Assembly (NCBI GenBank): GCA_034401795.1
Contig: CM067370.1
Location: 108,027,387-108,091,386 of the forward strand
From: Chaetoderma sp. LZ-2023a
Lineage: Eukaryota; Mollusca; Caudofoveata; Chaetodermatida; Chaetodermatidae
Reading direction: 5' to 3'
DNA length: 64,000 nt
Within the stretch, counting starts at the first letter, position 1. Every line of letters begins with the position of its first letter. Under the pieces are notes generated by a model, which ran no database searches, was not told where the DNA came from, and saw only the letters and a list, made by a program, of their open reading frames with translations. The position numbers and the translations under genes were made by a program. Positions 9,701-25,039 of this stretch are shown here, in pieces.

Positions 9701-12700
9701 GTAGTTACGGGAAGATAACTCTGGTGTGTGACATCGTATCAGTTTCATTTTCGCAAGACAGATATTAGATGGCGACATTAACATTGGGACCAAGTTTGGA
9801 GTTAATCCACCTAGAAACAACAACAGGTGAAGATGGACGGACAGACAGATGGCAGACTGCGGGTCATCACTATGTATCGGATGACTTACACGTCACTTGA
9901 GCTAATAAAACCCATTTCGGTTTCAAAATCATTCAGAATAAAAAAAAACAATATAGCTGCAAAACACGTTACATTTTGGTTGGTCCACAGCAGCCATGCT
10001 TTTTACAACTTCCCATAAACAAACTTTAATGGCCCTTTGTCCATAATTATATCCACCCAAAATTTAGTCCCGATCTGCTCAACGGTTCAGCAGAAGTCAT
10101 TTTTGCAAAACCGAGGTTATCCAAAATGGCTACCGAGTCATTTGATCAATCAAGTTCCTTTGAACAAACTTGGGTCAGCTCTTGCCCTATATATTTCATG
10201 AATTTTGAACCGATTCACCAAGCGGTTTCGGAGTTTAAAGGTTTCTAAAAAATTGGCCAAAATCCATGATGGCCGCCGGCCAAATTGGCCGATCGGCTTC
10301 CTTTGAACAAACGTGGATCTTTATGACCTATGGATGCGTCCTGCAAAATATAAATGAAATCGTCCCTGTGGTTCTTGAGAAGTCGTTTAAAGAAAAAGTT
10401 AACGGACGGACGACGGACCAGGACAGGTGAGCTAATAAGGTTGAATTTTTTTAACATAATTCGATTGGAAAACATTGCTTAAATAGTCAACAGAACATTT
10501 CTTCCTAACTAACATGTTTCTGCTTTTGGTTTGGAAACATTCTAACTTATTTCATAGCTGTAGTGCATTATATACCTAAAGCATCAAAATCCCTATACTT
10601 ACAAATAGTTTTTCTTCGTACTTATCAAGCAGTGTCTGAACGACGACCTCCATACTGTCCGGGTTGTGCTTAATAACCTCAGCGAGAGCATAGGCGGATG
10701 ACTTCCTGACCACCTCCTCATGGTGAACAGTGTCCTCAATCAGGGATGTACACAGTTCATCGTAGGGATCTTCTAAACCACATAATGTCTGCAGCCTGTA
10801 ACATTAAACACAAGAACTAACTGAGAGATAGATAATTAAGGGAGGGAGGGAGAGGCAGTGACTGAGTGAGGGAGAGAGAGAAGGGAGTGGATGGAGGACG
10901 GAGGGAGGAATGGAGAGGAGATGGAGAGGGGGAGGGGAGAGAGGGGAGGGAGCGAGGGAAGGAGGGCGAATGAGGGAGGGAGGGGGAAGGGGGTGGATGG
11001 AGGAAGGGATGAATGGAGGGAGAGTGGGAGATGGAGAGCGGGAGGGGAGAGGGGAGGGAGTGGAGGGAGGGAGCAAGGGAAAGGGAGAGTGAGGAGCGCG
11101 GGAGGGATGTAGAATTAAAGTTAACACTTACAAACCAGAAAGGATGCTTTATGATTTAACGAATATTCTATTTAATATTTTGAAACGAATTTGACATGGA
11201 GTCCTAGGCAACAACAGGTTCCCATTAAATTAATTTCAAAATATTCAACAGCTTTCTTGTATAGTTGTCTTGAAATTGAGACACTGAAATTTCAAGGGCT
11301 AAAGTTAGTCTGCTAACCTGAGCCCAGGAGAACTATTCCAGGTCACATATTCCCTCTGGATTGACCAGCCTGGTGGGTTAGTAAAAGTTTCTATCCTAAG
11401 TCTTGCTTAGACGCTATACTTTAACACATACGTCAGTCTAAATTAGTTGGTAGATGATAAGACAACTACTACTTTCTATAGTTTTTTTAAATATCGAACA
11501 AATTCTGTTTGTAGTTGTTTTGCCAATAGCATATTTTACTTTTAGAGATAAATAATGGTTTAAATATTTTTCCCGCAGAGATTTATACAATTTTACTTTA
11601 ATTATCTGGCTCAGGTTTATAAAGAAAATCACATAGTACACAGAAGGAAATAAAACGTGCAAATACATAGATGTTTCTCCCCACCCACCATACCTTTTCC
11701 TATGGCCTTGACCATTGGACACAAATATCAAAAGCTTTCTTCAGTATTGAGGGGAACTCCTAAACAAGTTTGGTGAAGATCTGTTAGTAGAACTAGAGCT
11801 ATCGCATCAGATACATACAGAGAACCCACTCTGGGGCAACACTAATAATCTTACAATAATAATATAATGGAAACACTTTTTGGCATTAGGCTTGGGCCAT
11901 GGACCAGTGGTAATTTATCACCCAAGAATCAACCAAACAGATGAAACGCTACAGTGACAGAGGGTAGTAAGGAGATTAACTCTTACCACTCTGATGTCAA
12001 TATTCAATCTTTTACTGTGTCACTAGCAAAGAAACTGGTATACATTTTTTCCCAATAATTTTGGTGGAAGACGACAGCACCATCTCCACCCCCCCCCCCC
12101 AAATTTGTTGAAAAATGAACACCAGGTCATCTTTTAATTTAATTTGAAAATGTAGTTTTGACATCAGAGTGGTAAGGATTAACTGTTACCACTCAAGCTG
12201 GGCAAACCGCATTCTGCAGTGGTTATGAGGAATGCTCATTTGCAGATCAAGAAGACTATTTTTGAAAAAATACTACTCGAATGGCTGGCATGAGTCACTC
12301 CAGTTAAAAATTATCACAAATAATCCTTAGTCTACGAAAAATTAAATTTTCTAGAAAACATCTGAAGATTAACCATTACCACTCTGATGTCAATATTCTA
12401 TATTTTACTGTGTCAATAGCAAAGAAATCTTTCTATGTTAATAGCAAAGAAATTTTTCTATGACAGCAATATCTTCCCCAAAATCTGTTGAAAAATTAAT
12501 ACCATCTTTTAATTTAATTTGAAAGTGTAAAATTTTGACATTAGAGTGATAACGGTTAAAGGGTTACGACAGATGTACATCATGATTAGTCTATAGCACA
12601 TAGTGACTAAGGGTGTGGGGGAGAAGTTATATGCAAGTTTCTCTTTCACTCAGTCACAGATGATGGTCATACTCTATAGCTAGTTCTTTGATATCCTCTT

Positions 12701-15700
12701 CAGGGTCAAACACCGCTACCCAAATCCTCTGTGTCATCTTTAAGCCAAACTCGTAATCTGTCAGCACAGGCAACAGTGCATTCACCAGGCGCAGTAAGCA
12801 CTAAATAGCAACAGAGAAATAACAATAATAACAAGAGCTGTGGCGCTCACCTGGATCATTAACATTTGAACCTTTTGCATTTAAATACGTGTAGATAATT
12901 GATGGATAATTTTCGGAACATCCAAATGACCACTCAAAAGATTGCCCAATCAAAATTCTGAATAGAAATTCTAGTCCACCTTGATAGGGTCACTCTAGTC
13001 AAATTTGGTTGAAATATGTCAAGCAACTAAGGAGAAGCAGCGTTTTGATAATTTCTGGTAAATTTTTCATAAAATCTCAGATTTTCACCCAACAAATTGA
13101 TAAATCAAAATTCTGAATAGAATTTCTAGAGCCTACCACCATAGAACCCATTAGTGAAATTTGGTTGAAATGTCAAGCAGCTTAGGAAGAGTAGCAATTT
13201 GACAATTTCCGGTACATTTTTCATAAAATCTTAGATGGCCATCGGATCCTTTCAACCTAATTTGGTTAAAACCGGTCAAGATGGTAAGGAGAAGCAATTT
13301 GACAATTTCCAGTACATTTAAAATAAAATCTAAGATTTCACCAAGAAAAATTGACGAATCCAAATTCTGTTTGGAAATTCTAAAGCCCATCACACCACAG
13401 GATCCTTTCCACCAAATTTGGTTGAAATCGCTCAGAATGGTAAGGAGAAGAAGCAATTTGACAATTTCGGGTACATCTTTCATAAAAGACTCAACAAAAA
13501 AAATTGATGAATCAAAATTCTGAATGGTAATTATGGAGCCTACGCCCATTGGGTCCTTTCAGCCAAATTTGATTGAAATCAGTCAAACGCGTAAGAAGAA
13601 GAAATCTCACAATTTCCGGTAAATTTTTAATAAAAAGTTTTTCACCCAAAATATTCACGAATCAAAATTCTGAATGGAAGTTCTATAACCTATGACCATA
13701 GGATCCGTTCAGCCAAATTTGATTGAAATCGGTCAAAAGGGTAAGAAGAAGAAGCAATTTAACAATTTCCGTTAAATTTTTAATAAAATCTAGCATTTTG
13801 ACCCAAAATATTTATGAATCAAAATTCCAAATGGAAGTTCCGGATCCGAGCACAATAGCATCCTTTGACCAAAATTTAGCTAAGATTCGGCTATTGGTTA
13901 AGGAGGAGTAGCATTTTAAAGCAAAAGTTGACGGACGATCGACGGACGGTCACCACGGCATAAGCTCACTTGGCTTTTCAGGCCAGGTGAGCTAATAATA
14001 ATAACAAGAGGCCCAAGGGGTCTGTATTGCTCACCTGGACCATAGGCATTTCAAGTAAAATGGTCATTAATAATAAGTAGAACTCTAATGAGTTGAGCAG
14101 ACTTGTAACAAGAAAACTAAGGCCATGTTTCTTCATATTTCATGAGGTTTGCATCAATCACCCAGGCAGTTTTGGACAAGATTCTTAAAGACGCTTCTAA
14201 AAATCAGACAAAATCCAAGATGGCCACCGGCCCAATTGGCCGACTGGCTTCGTTTTGAACAAACTTGAATCACTAATATAAATGAAATCCGCCTAGTAAT
14301 TCTCGAGAAAACATTTTAAATTTCCCATTGCTTTAGTACGAGAGCTTTTGGCAGGAAAATGATCCAAGATGGCCGCCAAATTGTTTATCCGAATACCCAA
14401 AAACACATAAAACCAATTTTGGCATCAAAATCCATCAAATAAAAAGATCCAATATGGACGCCAAACACGCTATATTTTGATTGGTCGATGGCGGCCATGT
14501 TTTTTTACTGATCAACTTCACTTGAACAAACTTTAATGGCCCTTAGTCCCTAAGCATATCTGCCAAATTTCGTCCCGATCCATTCAGCGGTTCTGGAGAA
14601 GTCGTTTTCGTTACAACTAGGTCAACCAAGATGGCCGCCAAACCATTTGACCAATCACGTTCCTTTGAACAAACTTGGTTCAGCACTTTCCCTAGATCAC
14701 TTTTCAGGCCAGGTGAGCTAACAAAATAAAATGTACTGTTGAATATTTTGAACATCATTGGATTGGAAGACATTTCTACCTAAGGCAGTAATGTCTTCCA
14801 ATCCAATGGTGTTCAAAATATTCACCAAAACATCTCTGACATTGTGTTCAAAATTGTACTAACACGCTTCTGTTTTTATTTTAGAAACATATTAATTTAT
14901 TTGAGCTATAATATAAGTAACTACGGTTGAGGATGCCAATTGTTACGAGAACGCCTCTCAATCTCCAAATCACACTAATCTCTACTAGACTTGACATTAA
15001 GGCCTAAATTTCACTTACATCTTCCACACTCCACGAGAAAGAAGCAGATTTCAAAATTCATATCATCTAGTACGGTTTCGTTCATCACAGTAAATTATGT
15101 TTATTAGTAAACCTTTGACATACCCTCAACACAGCATCTCTGACTGCTACACATGGTGACTGTAGAGCTTCAGTAAAAACTTGCAGATCATCCTTACTAG
15201 CATTGGTACATCCTTTTCCACCGCCAGCACAATCAGACACCTATTCAATCAAACAAATTGAGAAAGCTACAGAAATAACTTAACATGTTCCCAAAACAAA
15301 ATGAAACGTACTGTTGAATATTTTGAACATAATTAGATTGGAACACATTGCAGCAATGACCTCCAATCCAATTAGGCTCAATATATTCTACAGAACATTT
15401 CTTACTAATTAACGCTTTCTGTTTTTGTTTTTAAAAACATGTTTACATATTTATGAGCTGTAATGAAGTACAGATTAACAGTTATGTAGCAAATTAAGGT
15501 GATCCGAACACAACCCTTTATTGGTCATGCATGCCGAAGACATGTTATAGTTTGAGGCAAATCGGGCCAGCAGTTTCAGAGATATTATCAGAACCAGAAC
15601 CTGATCAGATCAATGTTTTTATGTGGATAACAGCGAACGTCTGAAACTTTACTCAAGTTATTTTAATGTGCTAAAATCTGATTTCAAAATACAGCGCCAG

Positions 15701-18700
15701 ACACACACCAAATAACACAGCACAACGCACGCACACATAAATGCAAGACCCTCCTCCCCTGCCATGCCAATAGGATTAAATAGAACACTCTGTACATAAG
15801 GTTCTGTGTATCTTGTAATATGAAATTGATATAATTTAACCTTTTAATGGGCAAATTTTGTCAAAATTCTAAATATTTGCTTAAATTTAATGTCTATTTG
15901 TAGACCGTGCGAAGAATATATTTGAACTTTTGCTACTGCAATGACTCGTTCAGTTATTGAGAAAGGCGGAGGTAAATTTTCAACCAGAATTCTCTCTTGG
16001 CTTACAGTTAGACATACCTCAAAACCACTGCTAAGGACGTCTTTGGTCGGCTTGACCTTTGAAGGGCTTCAAATAATTACATTATATTTATACACTGAAA
16101 CCTCTCCAAGCCCCACACTCTTGTGACTGACAAATTTCTTCAGTTGCAGATGTTTCCCGTTTACAGAGGTTAAATAGAGGGATCTGATTTGCTACTTAAG
16201 TATCCAACATCATAATCAATTACGTCACATGTAGGCTGATGTCACAATCATAAATGACATAGAATACTCTGGTATGAAGCTGGAAATGTCCGTCAAGTGT
16301 ACAAATTGTATGTCTTTGATGGATTTACTATTTAATACACATTCCGATCTTGAGAATTCAAGGTTCAAAGTACATGTATATAAATCGATCCCAACACATG
16401 CAAAAATGTTGGCAGAGCTTAGTTAGAAATGGGTGGGGCATGGCTCCAGGGACGCTTCGCTGTATACATAATATATTATCTCACCTCCAGTATGGCGGCA
16501 AGGGACAGATTCTGAAGATGTCCTGTTGTGGTGCTCAAAATCTTAATCAAGAGTGAGAACAGCTCCTTTAACGGCAACCAACCGGGATCATACTGTAAAC
16601 AAAAGCATATTAGCACTCTGTAAGCATCACTGAATGCAGTCAGACTGTCTACCACAAGGATCAGAACTCTCAATAATGATCACCTTATGATACTCACTGA
16701 AGTGTTAGACAAACAATGATACCGAAAATAGGAATCCAGTTTCTCAGTCAATCGTGGAATCCAGTTTCTCAGTCAATCGTATGACGTCATAATCAACTGC
16801 GACTCATGTAGGCTGCTGTCATAATCAATTATGTCATGGATGATGTAGCTAACTTCATCACGAACGTTTACTTGATGACGGACTAAGCATTGTTGTACAA
16901 AATGTGTCTTTACTATTTAATAAACATTCTATTAAATATTTTGAAAACTAATTTGCGTGGGCCCTGTCGCAGTCATAGGCAGCAACAGCGGCAAGTCAAA
17001 TTAGTTTCAAAATATTCAACAGCTTACTTGTATAGTTTTCTGGCAATTGAGATTCTGTGAGTGCAGGGATCTATCGACCCCAACATGGGCAAAGTGTGAG
17101 TGGAGCGCTGAGGTAGCGATGAATGCGGCATAGCTAAAACTGGATTCCACCATTAAAACTTTAAAGATGCATTACCTCCGAGATATAACTAACCTCATCT
17201 CTTTATAGATATTCAGGTGATCTAATATACCACTCATGAACCATGCAGGTAATTTTTAAGCTTTTTATCATGCTGCTAAAGAAAGATATTCAGGCTTTAG
17301 TAGCTAAATGTTGGTAATATTTTGAAACTAATTTGACTGGAAGTTGTTGCTGCCTAAGCAACAACAATTTCCAGTCAAATTAGTTTCAAAATATTCAACA
17401 AGATGAGTATTACATAATAAAGAATGTAATGAATTGGCACTTACATGACATCACACACTATCGCTTTGAGGAGACAAAATGGTGGCGATCACTGTTCAAC
17501 ATTTACACGATATTACAGAGCAGATAATTGTGATACAGCTAAGGAAATGTGCCGGGATATGAATGATATGGAATCTATAAACCATAATCTAACGGTACAA
17601 TACAACATTTAACGGTGAGATTAGCATCCCTTTAATAACCAACATTTATCCCACCTGCACTTCAAAAGGTCTACACTCAAATCTTGGTTCAAATATTGGT
17701 TGTATATGAACAACATAATAATCTATTCAAACTGCTTTACTGAGCCGTTGCAACTGGTGTAGGACAGCAAGAGCAGCCACACAAATACAATACGCAAACA
17801 CAAGTCTTCATCACAAAGATTCAGCTAAAATTTTATGTATTCAGCGTGAAGTCCTGGCTATGCAGACTGATCCAAAGTGACTTACCCGGCCTTCATCTTC
17901 AGGATTATTATTCCGCATCTGAGCATGATGTGTTATTATCTTCAGTGTCTGCATCTTGACGGGTTCCAGCAATGTCACATTGCTATTCGTGTCTGTGAGA
18001 AGTATGCTATTGAACAGGTGATATAAGAATGCAAAACACGACGCTGATAGCAAATGATGAACCGGTTCTGAATCCATATCATCCTGAAAATCAAACATTT
18101 CAATGCTCTACTGAATTCACAAAATCTGACTACTAACAATTATTAAAACTGAACTTTACAAGTAAGTTTTAGGCTTGCACAATTATTTGATTAATTGCGA
18201 TTTTTTTTTTAATATGATCGTGGACGATCACAAAAACAAATGCTTGAATAATTGAAGATTTTCAATTTCCAAGACAGTTGTTTTTCATATGTAAAGCCGG
18301 CTTACATTTTCCGGTGATATTAATCCAGGTCAATGTGAAAAATGGGTGTAAATACTGCATTACATCTATATCAACTCAGTGCCATTTCGCCCTGGGGCAA
18401 AAATCATTTGGCCAGAATATCAATGTTTGTCGAACTAAACACTTTAGCTAATTATACAATATCTCACAAATCCAGATTTACTATAATTATTTTCATTAAT
18501 AACATCTATGTCTGACCAAGATGCGGGCAAGCCAGTTAGAGAGATGTATAGCCTTAGCAAACCACTGTCCCCCCACCCCCCACTTTTAGAAACCACTGCA
18601 CCACAACTAGCTGAATTTTCATTTTTCTTGGCCATTTTGCCAGATTGTATTAGCATTGCGTTCAGAAATTGCACTCTAATGTTTATACTAGCATATTAGT

Positions 18701-21700
18701 TGTGATTTCTGAACACCTATAACTATCTGTTTAGTAATCTGATCAGTGATACCAATTTTCTTTTTTTCAAGCATTGTGTTAGCAATTCCCATTTGAAGGA
18801 AAGTTTAACTTTTTTCAGACATTTCCAATACTAGTGGTTTTGATAGCTTTATCCCTCCCCAACCCACCATCACCAGTAGTAGCGATTAATAGAATAATCG
18901 TGATTATTTATCTACAATGATCGCAATCAAACATACTGCATAATTGTACAAGCCTAGCAGGTTTGTGCTCTGAAATTCTTTTTTTGTTTGTCAGATCCAG
19001 CGCTAAGCTCCTATATACTGATTATTGGTCTTCCATGGCCACCTCAGGTATACCCAAACAAAGGCCTATATTGACATAAAATTTCTTACAATAAGTTACC
19101 TGCCATAGTAAACTATGCCTTTTAGCGGCACAAGGTAGCCTGGTGATAATGTAATACAGGTGTATTGACAACATGTGTCAAATAATGAGCTACTGACAAA
19201 ATGGCCAGAGGTTTTTATGGGAAGTTGTGACTGAATTTGGTCATTTAACTGACCGCTGAAATTTTAAGGTTCCAAATTTCCATTATCATATGAAATAACT
19301 TTTGAAAGCAATAGTTTTGAATACTGCTGCTTTATAACCAGCAGCTTTCAGCAATATTGTTTTCAAAACATACACACGCCTTTCTTCTACTGACATTTAT
19401 TTTATATCACTCAGACATGGTTGAAGATTAATATAATTTTCTCACATCTATAAGCGATGACTTTTTATCAGCAGTAATGGATGCGATATGTGCAATCAGC
19501 CGATTCACTTGTTTCTCTAGTGGCTCTTCATTCCAGCCAGGATCGAGGACACATTCAGAGTTGAGCAATCGCAGAGAACAATGACTGACATAGTCACCTA
19601 CAAGAATAAATATGAATGGTAATCACAGTCAGTAAATATATGTGTACCCATGGCACCCCGAAAAACCTGACATCAATATTTCCGAGCGCTAATTATACTG
19701 TAAACCAAATAAGAGAGATTCAATGTACAACACGACCACCCTGAATTCATTTATGTACTTCTGTAATTAAGGTCAAGTTCGACTCCTAACCATGGTTAGG
19801 TATAGCGAACTAGATTCCGAGTCGAACTTCAAATAGTTGACTAGCTGGTCAACTATAGTAAACCAAGCATCAGCTTGGTTCAGATGGTTAGTGCGAGCTT
19901 TGCATAAATTTCAAAATGGCGGACACCGATCGCTTGCCACGAATAAATGCGTATAAAAGTGTAAATATTTCACTAAATAACTTAGGTTTGATGAAATTAT
20001 GCTTTCCCATTGTATGTCAATGTTCCCAAGCCCCTATTCCTTCCCACTTTATGTCATACAGATGCTTTTTGATGTCATAGCATCCAAAAACAACCCAGTT
20101 TCGTAGGTCATCAAAACAGATGACATTAAGGGGTTCATGGAGACTGATACCCATCTCCAAATTTTCGGCAATAGTAATACAATGGGGAACCGGGTACCAA
20201 TGAACTATAGTTAACTATTCAGCGTTCGGCGTAGCATAGCAACCGCGCATGTTCAGTAAACCATGAACCTGACTATAGTTAACGAGTCGAACTTGACCTA
20301 TGTTTCGTTCTGACTGTCTGTAAAAGCTTCCTACCTCACAATTATAGTGCACACTTTGTTTATATATAAAAGATTTTTTAAATGTAGAAATTAAAAGAAA
20401 CTTCAAAAATTAATCTTCCACAACTATTTGGAAAAATAGCCATTACTTGTATTTATTTGCCAGCTTGAAGCAGGGAATAAATTCAGCAAAAATAGAAAAT
20501 TGTATTTAACCTATCACACTTATGCAGTTATTTTTCATTCAACAGGGATGTCCGCGTTCAGGTTACGCTGCGGTTTTTCACGTAACCCATTTTTCGTTCG
20601 TGAGAAAAGTTGCCAATATTTCATAGAGTTTACTTAAGCTTACAAGGAGAAATCATAGGCCAGAACTAAATATCTAAATGCCAAACATGTCTACGATCAT
20701 GCGCCAGAAATATAAAATAATACAACATTTGTTATCGGAAATGTTATGATAAACGCCACGTATGACAATCTGTCAAAATTCAACCATAGAACTATATATT
20801 TATGGATCTGTGGTGCGTGCGCACTGACACGTTTTTTTGTAACTGCGCAGCTTTGACCTGACGCTCTACAATAACGGAATAAACTGCGTAGCCATTTACA
20901 AAATGCGAAAGCTGGTTTTCCCAAATTTACTGGGCTGATGATGATTAATTCCATCCGTTTCCGCCCATAAAAACTTGATATTCAACCAATAATAGCTTGT
21001 TAGACCATTGATATACCATCGGTTAAATGATATTACTCAATATTTCGTAATTTCACGGCTTGCAAAAATTGAAGCGCTGGGAAACTATGGTAGTTCAACT
21101 TGTAAAACACAAATGCCGTCGACAGCTTTCTTGTCGAGCGCACAATTGTCAGAGTATCTAGTGAACAACTCGTGTTCGGCGGGTAAATAATTGACAACAG
21201 CTATTTAGAGCGTGCCCATTGAACGTATCTAATGACGTAGGTTTGGCACGTTCAGTTGTTATCGGATTCACTATTTGATACAGTATAACGCCGAATGTTG
21301 CCGATTTTGAGAGGGTTTTTTGTTTACTTTCTGTATTTAAATAAATAATAACAAAAGAATTTGTAGGGTTGAAAAAACTCCAATGAAAACGCTACCCATC
21401 TATCCAGAGTAAAATATTGTTTTGGGAGAAGATATTTATGTACCACTACGACTCATTTCAGAACTCATCATTGAGATATGTTTATGCACAGCTTTGGCAC
21501 GGTAGAGAGGATTCTCGGTTGTAAGGCGTGTAATCACACAGCAGAGGACAAATCTAAGTAATGAGATCTTAGACAACTTATTGGTGATCAGACTGAATCT
21601 GCCTGTTCTTAGCAAATTCATAGCGGAAGGGCAGTATGAAGAGTGCTATAGCCAGGGCAGTTGACAAGTATCTTGTTTCGAAGAAGTGGAGGCGGGACCT

Positions 21701-24700
21701 GAAGGCAGCAGCCCAGTCAAGTCCAGTAGAAGGAAATGAGGGACCTTCCACTTAAAACCAGAAAATTGAAATTGTAGTGCCTGAGACATCTGACTGCGAG
21801 ACAGAGTCATTAAATGTCAACTGTTCTTCTTCTGAAGATGATGATGATAATTAGGAGTGAATTATTGATGAATCTTATCTGTCACTCAAGTGTATGACCA
21901 TAATCAATTACATCTCATGTAAGTTGACGTCACAATCATAATTCACAGAAATACTGTCATGACCCTTTAAAACTCTGTCAGTTGTACGAATTGTAAGTCT
22001 GTCTTATTAGTTTCAAAATATTCAACAGAACGTTTATTAAATAGTGAACTAATTTGACTGGGCACTGCTCCTGTCAAAGGCACCAACAGCCCGCAGTCAC
22101 ATTATTTTCCAAATTTCAACAGGTTACAAAAATGTAGCTGCATAGTTACCTTGAAATTGGGATTTAGCATTCTGGGAATTCAGGATTCAAAGTATATAAA
22201 TCGATTCCACATGTGTGGATGTTAGATAGAGATGGGTGGGGCATAGCTAAATTGGATTCATCCATTAATTAAGAAACAAGTCACTGAATATGTTATATCA
22301 TTCATTATATCAGTTCATTTATTGAATTTATTCTTTGTTACAATTTACAGTTCTAATAAATAATTGTTGTTTCATTATAATTGAATTCAGTAGTTTAGTA
22401 CATTTATAAACAATTAGACATGAACAAAGATATTTCCAAAAATGGTGGTCCTAAAGGCAACCCCATGATAGTAATTAAGGAAAGTTAATTACCTCTCCGT
22501 AATGTAGAAATTTGTTTGAGTGTAGCTTTCATGACCATCTGAGTTTCAGTTACTTCTTTAGTGTTAACTGATGCCATGGTCGCTGGCTACATATATCTGC
22601 CTGGCTGGTTAGCTCTTGTGGAGTCAAGTTACAGCATTGATTGGTAGAAAGAAGCTGGTATATGGTCACCCTTATCTCAGTTCATGGTTGGTTGATTACA
22701 ACTCGGCTGTGGCAGAACACAGAAGCCACTGGACATACCACATATACCCGGTCATTAACATCGAAACCAATTTATTCAAACCAAATGTCAAGGAGACTAT
22801 TGAAATTTACAAACATCACCCAACCATGGACTGAGCTGAGGGATGCCATATACCAGTGCTATACCAATCAATACTTTCACGTAACTCCACAAGAACTGAC
22901 CAGAGTGACATAGCCAGCGACCATCAGTTAGTGCTGAAAAAGTTAACGAGATGGTCATGAAAGCGACACTCAATCAATTTATACATCCCAGAGGTAACTA
23001 GTTTTCCTTATCATATGATCAATGTCAAAGATGTTGGACTCAAATTCTTTCTATTACATCAGTGACTGTTAACAATAAACTCATAGACAGTCAGTACATC
23101 TCAATTTCAAACATTTGGTAGCTGCAGCAGGACTGACCATCGTCACTTCTATTTTGGATGTCCTGAAAAAATGAGTTACACGAAGCAAATGGGTTATGCC
23201 AAAAGAAAATTTGCGCAACTAATTTTCGGGTTATGTCAATTTTCAATTTGGATGTGCCTGTTCAATGGTGACTCAACCCTTTAATGATCATACTGGCCCA
23301 AACCGGCCTCTGTTATGGTCTTAGGGAATGTCCATTTACAGGCAAAGAGAATACAATTTTTGCAAATTTATCACGAATGACTGGCTCAGTTATCGAGCCA
23401 GTCATTCCTGTGATAAATTTGCAAAAATTGTATTCTCTTCGCCTGTAAATTGACACACAATCGGTAGATATTTAAATTTTCCCTGTCTGTCATGGTATTA
23501 TTTACGGGGAGCCGGCAATGCATTTTAAGCAAGAAAATCCAACAAGATTGATTACTGTATTCATTAATAGTACCTACACCTTAGCTTTGACATATAAGCT
23601 CCATTGATTTCTTAGTAGTTTCAAGATGCCAAAATACTATTAGAAGCCCACGCCTAACTCAGCAATTTGCATTGGGAAAGAATTTGGAAGAATAGCGTGT
23701 ACATGTAGCCTCAGAGTACGTGCATAGGAGGATAATAATAGCAGTTGTGTCATGGCATCGCTCTACTTTACACACATCTCTCCCCTGATACATTCCTGGC
23801 CCCTAGAAATCAGTAACGCTGTCACATTTGTAGATCTTGACCACCTATTAGTTTACTACTAATAGTAGTAGAACAGATATTCAAAATAAAATAGTTTATT
23901 CCACACTTTGTAGTAAACAAAACACATAAAACAGTCCTGTTGTGATAAATACCTTCCTTATAAATGTATTTTAAGACAAAATTCATGTTCCAACTAAGCT
24001 GTCCATTTTGTGCATTCATTGAGTAACATAAAATTACCCACATAAAATGATCAAAAACGCAATCAAGATGTACGACAAAAGTTGCTTGAAAGCTCGAGAA
24101 TTAAAATGAGATAGATCGCTTCTTATGTTGGCGAGCCACTGGCTCTTTTGTGATTAGAGGCAGGGTACTCTCACGAGATCTCATACATTAACAGGAGTTT
24201 GAGACAGGGAAGGGTGAGATCGCATTGATCTAACCCTTCCCTGTCTGAAAACGACTCCTATCAACATGCCCATTATTCGGATCGTACAATGCTTGGTTAC
24301 AAACACGATGATAATATATAGCAATTTGCCAATTTCCGAGTCTTGGGATTTTTATATAAGAGTAGTCGCTCTAAATACTGTCCTTTTGTGATTAGGGGCG
24401 CATATTCGTGTTCTCGTTGATACTTCTTAATGTGATTTAACCGTAGCGGGCTCATTTTTGCAATAACATTTTTTGTCAATTTCAGGATTAATTTTGATGT
24501 ACCGTATACCGCCTAATAATAACCGCATCCTTAACCCTTACCACTCTGAAGACAAGATTTGTAAATTTCAAATTAAATTAAAAGATGAACTGGTGTACAT
24601 TTTCCAACAAATTTGGTCCATCAAAATTGTAGAAAAATGTACCCCTGTTTCTTTGCTATTGACACAGTAAAAGATAGAATATTGAGATCAGAGTGGTATG

Positions 24701-24972
24701 GGTTAATAAAGGTGCATGCCAATTTTCGAGGTTGAGCCATCCTAATTTCTTAGCAGTTTTAAAATACTAAATGTATCTAATAGAAGTCGCATTCAAATTT
24801 CAGCTGTTTGTGTAAATAAAAAAAATTCAAGTTAAATGACTTATAAATGTTAAATAAAACGAGATTTGAAACACTTCCTTGTATGATACAACTATCAACG
24901 GAAAAAGTTATTTTAACGGGTACCAAATATGCGGATCGGATTGAATGAATAAAACTCAGTCACCATCGTGTA

Positions 24973-25039
<67 letters not shown>

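Noticed and set aside
10804-11127. Open frames of 60-107 codons across the purine tract
   Set aside because: Composition-driven (Ser/Pro/Leu on one strand, Gly/Arg/Glu on the other); no start context, splice signals or domain.
13151-13549. 132-codon minus-strand frame and similar ones in tandem elements
   Set aside because: Created by the roughly 150-bp non-coding units, which happen not to carry stops in that frame.
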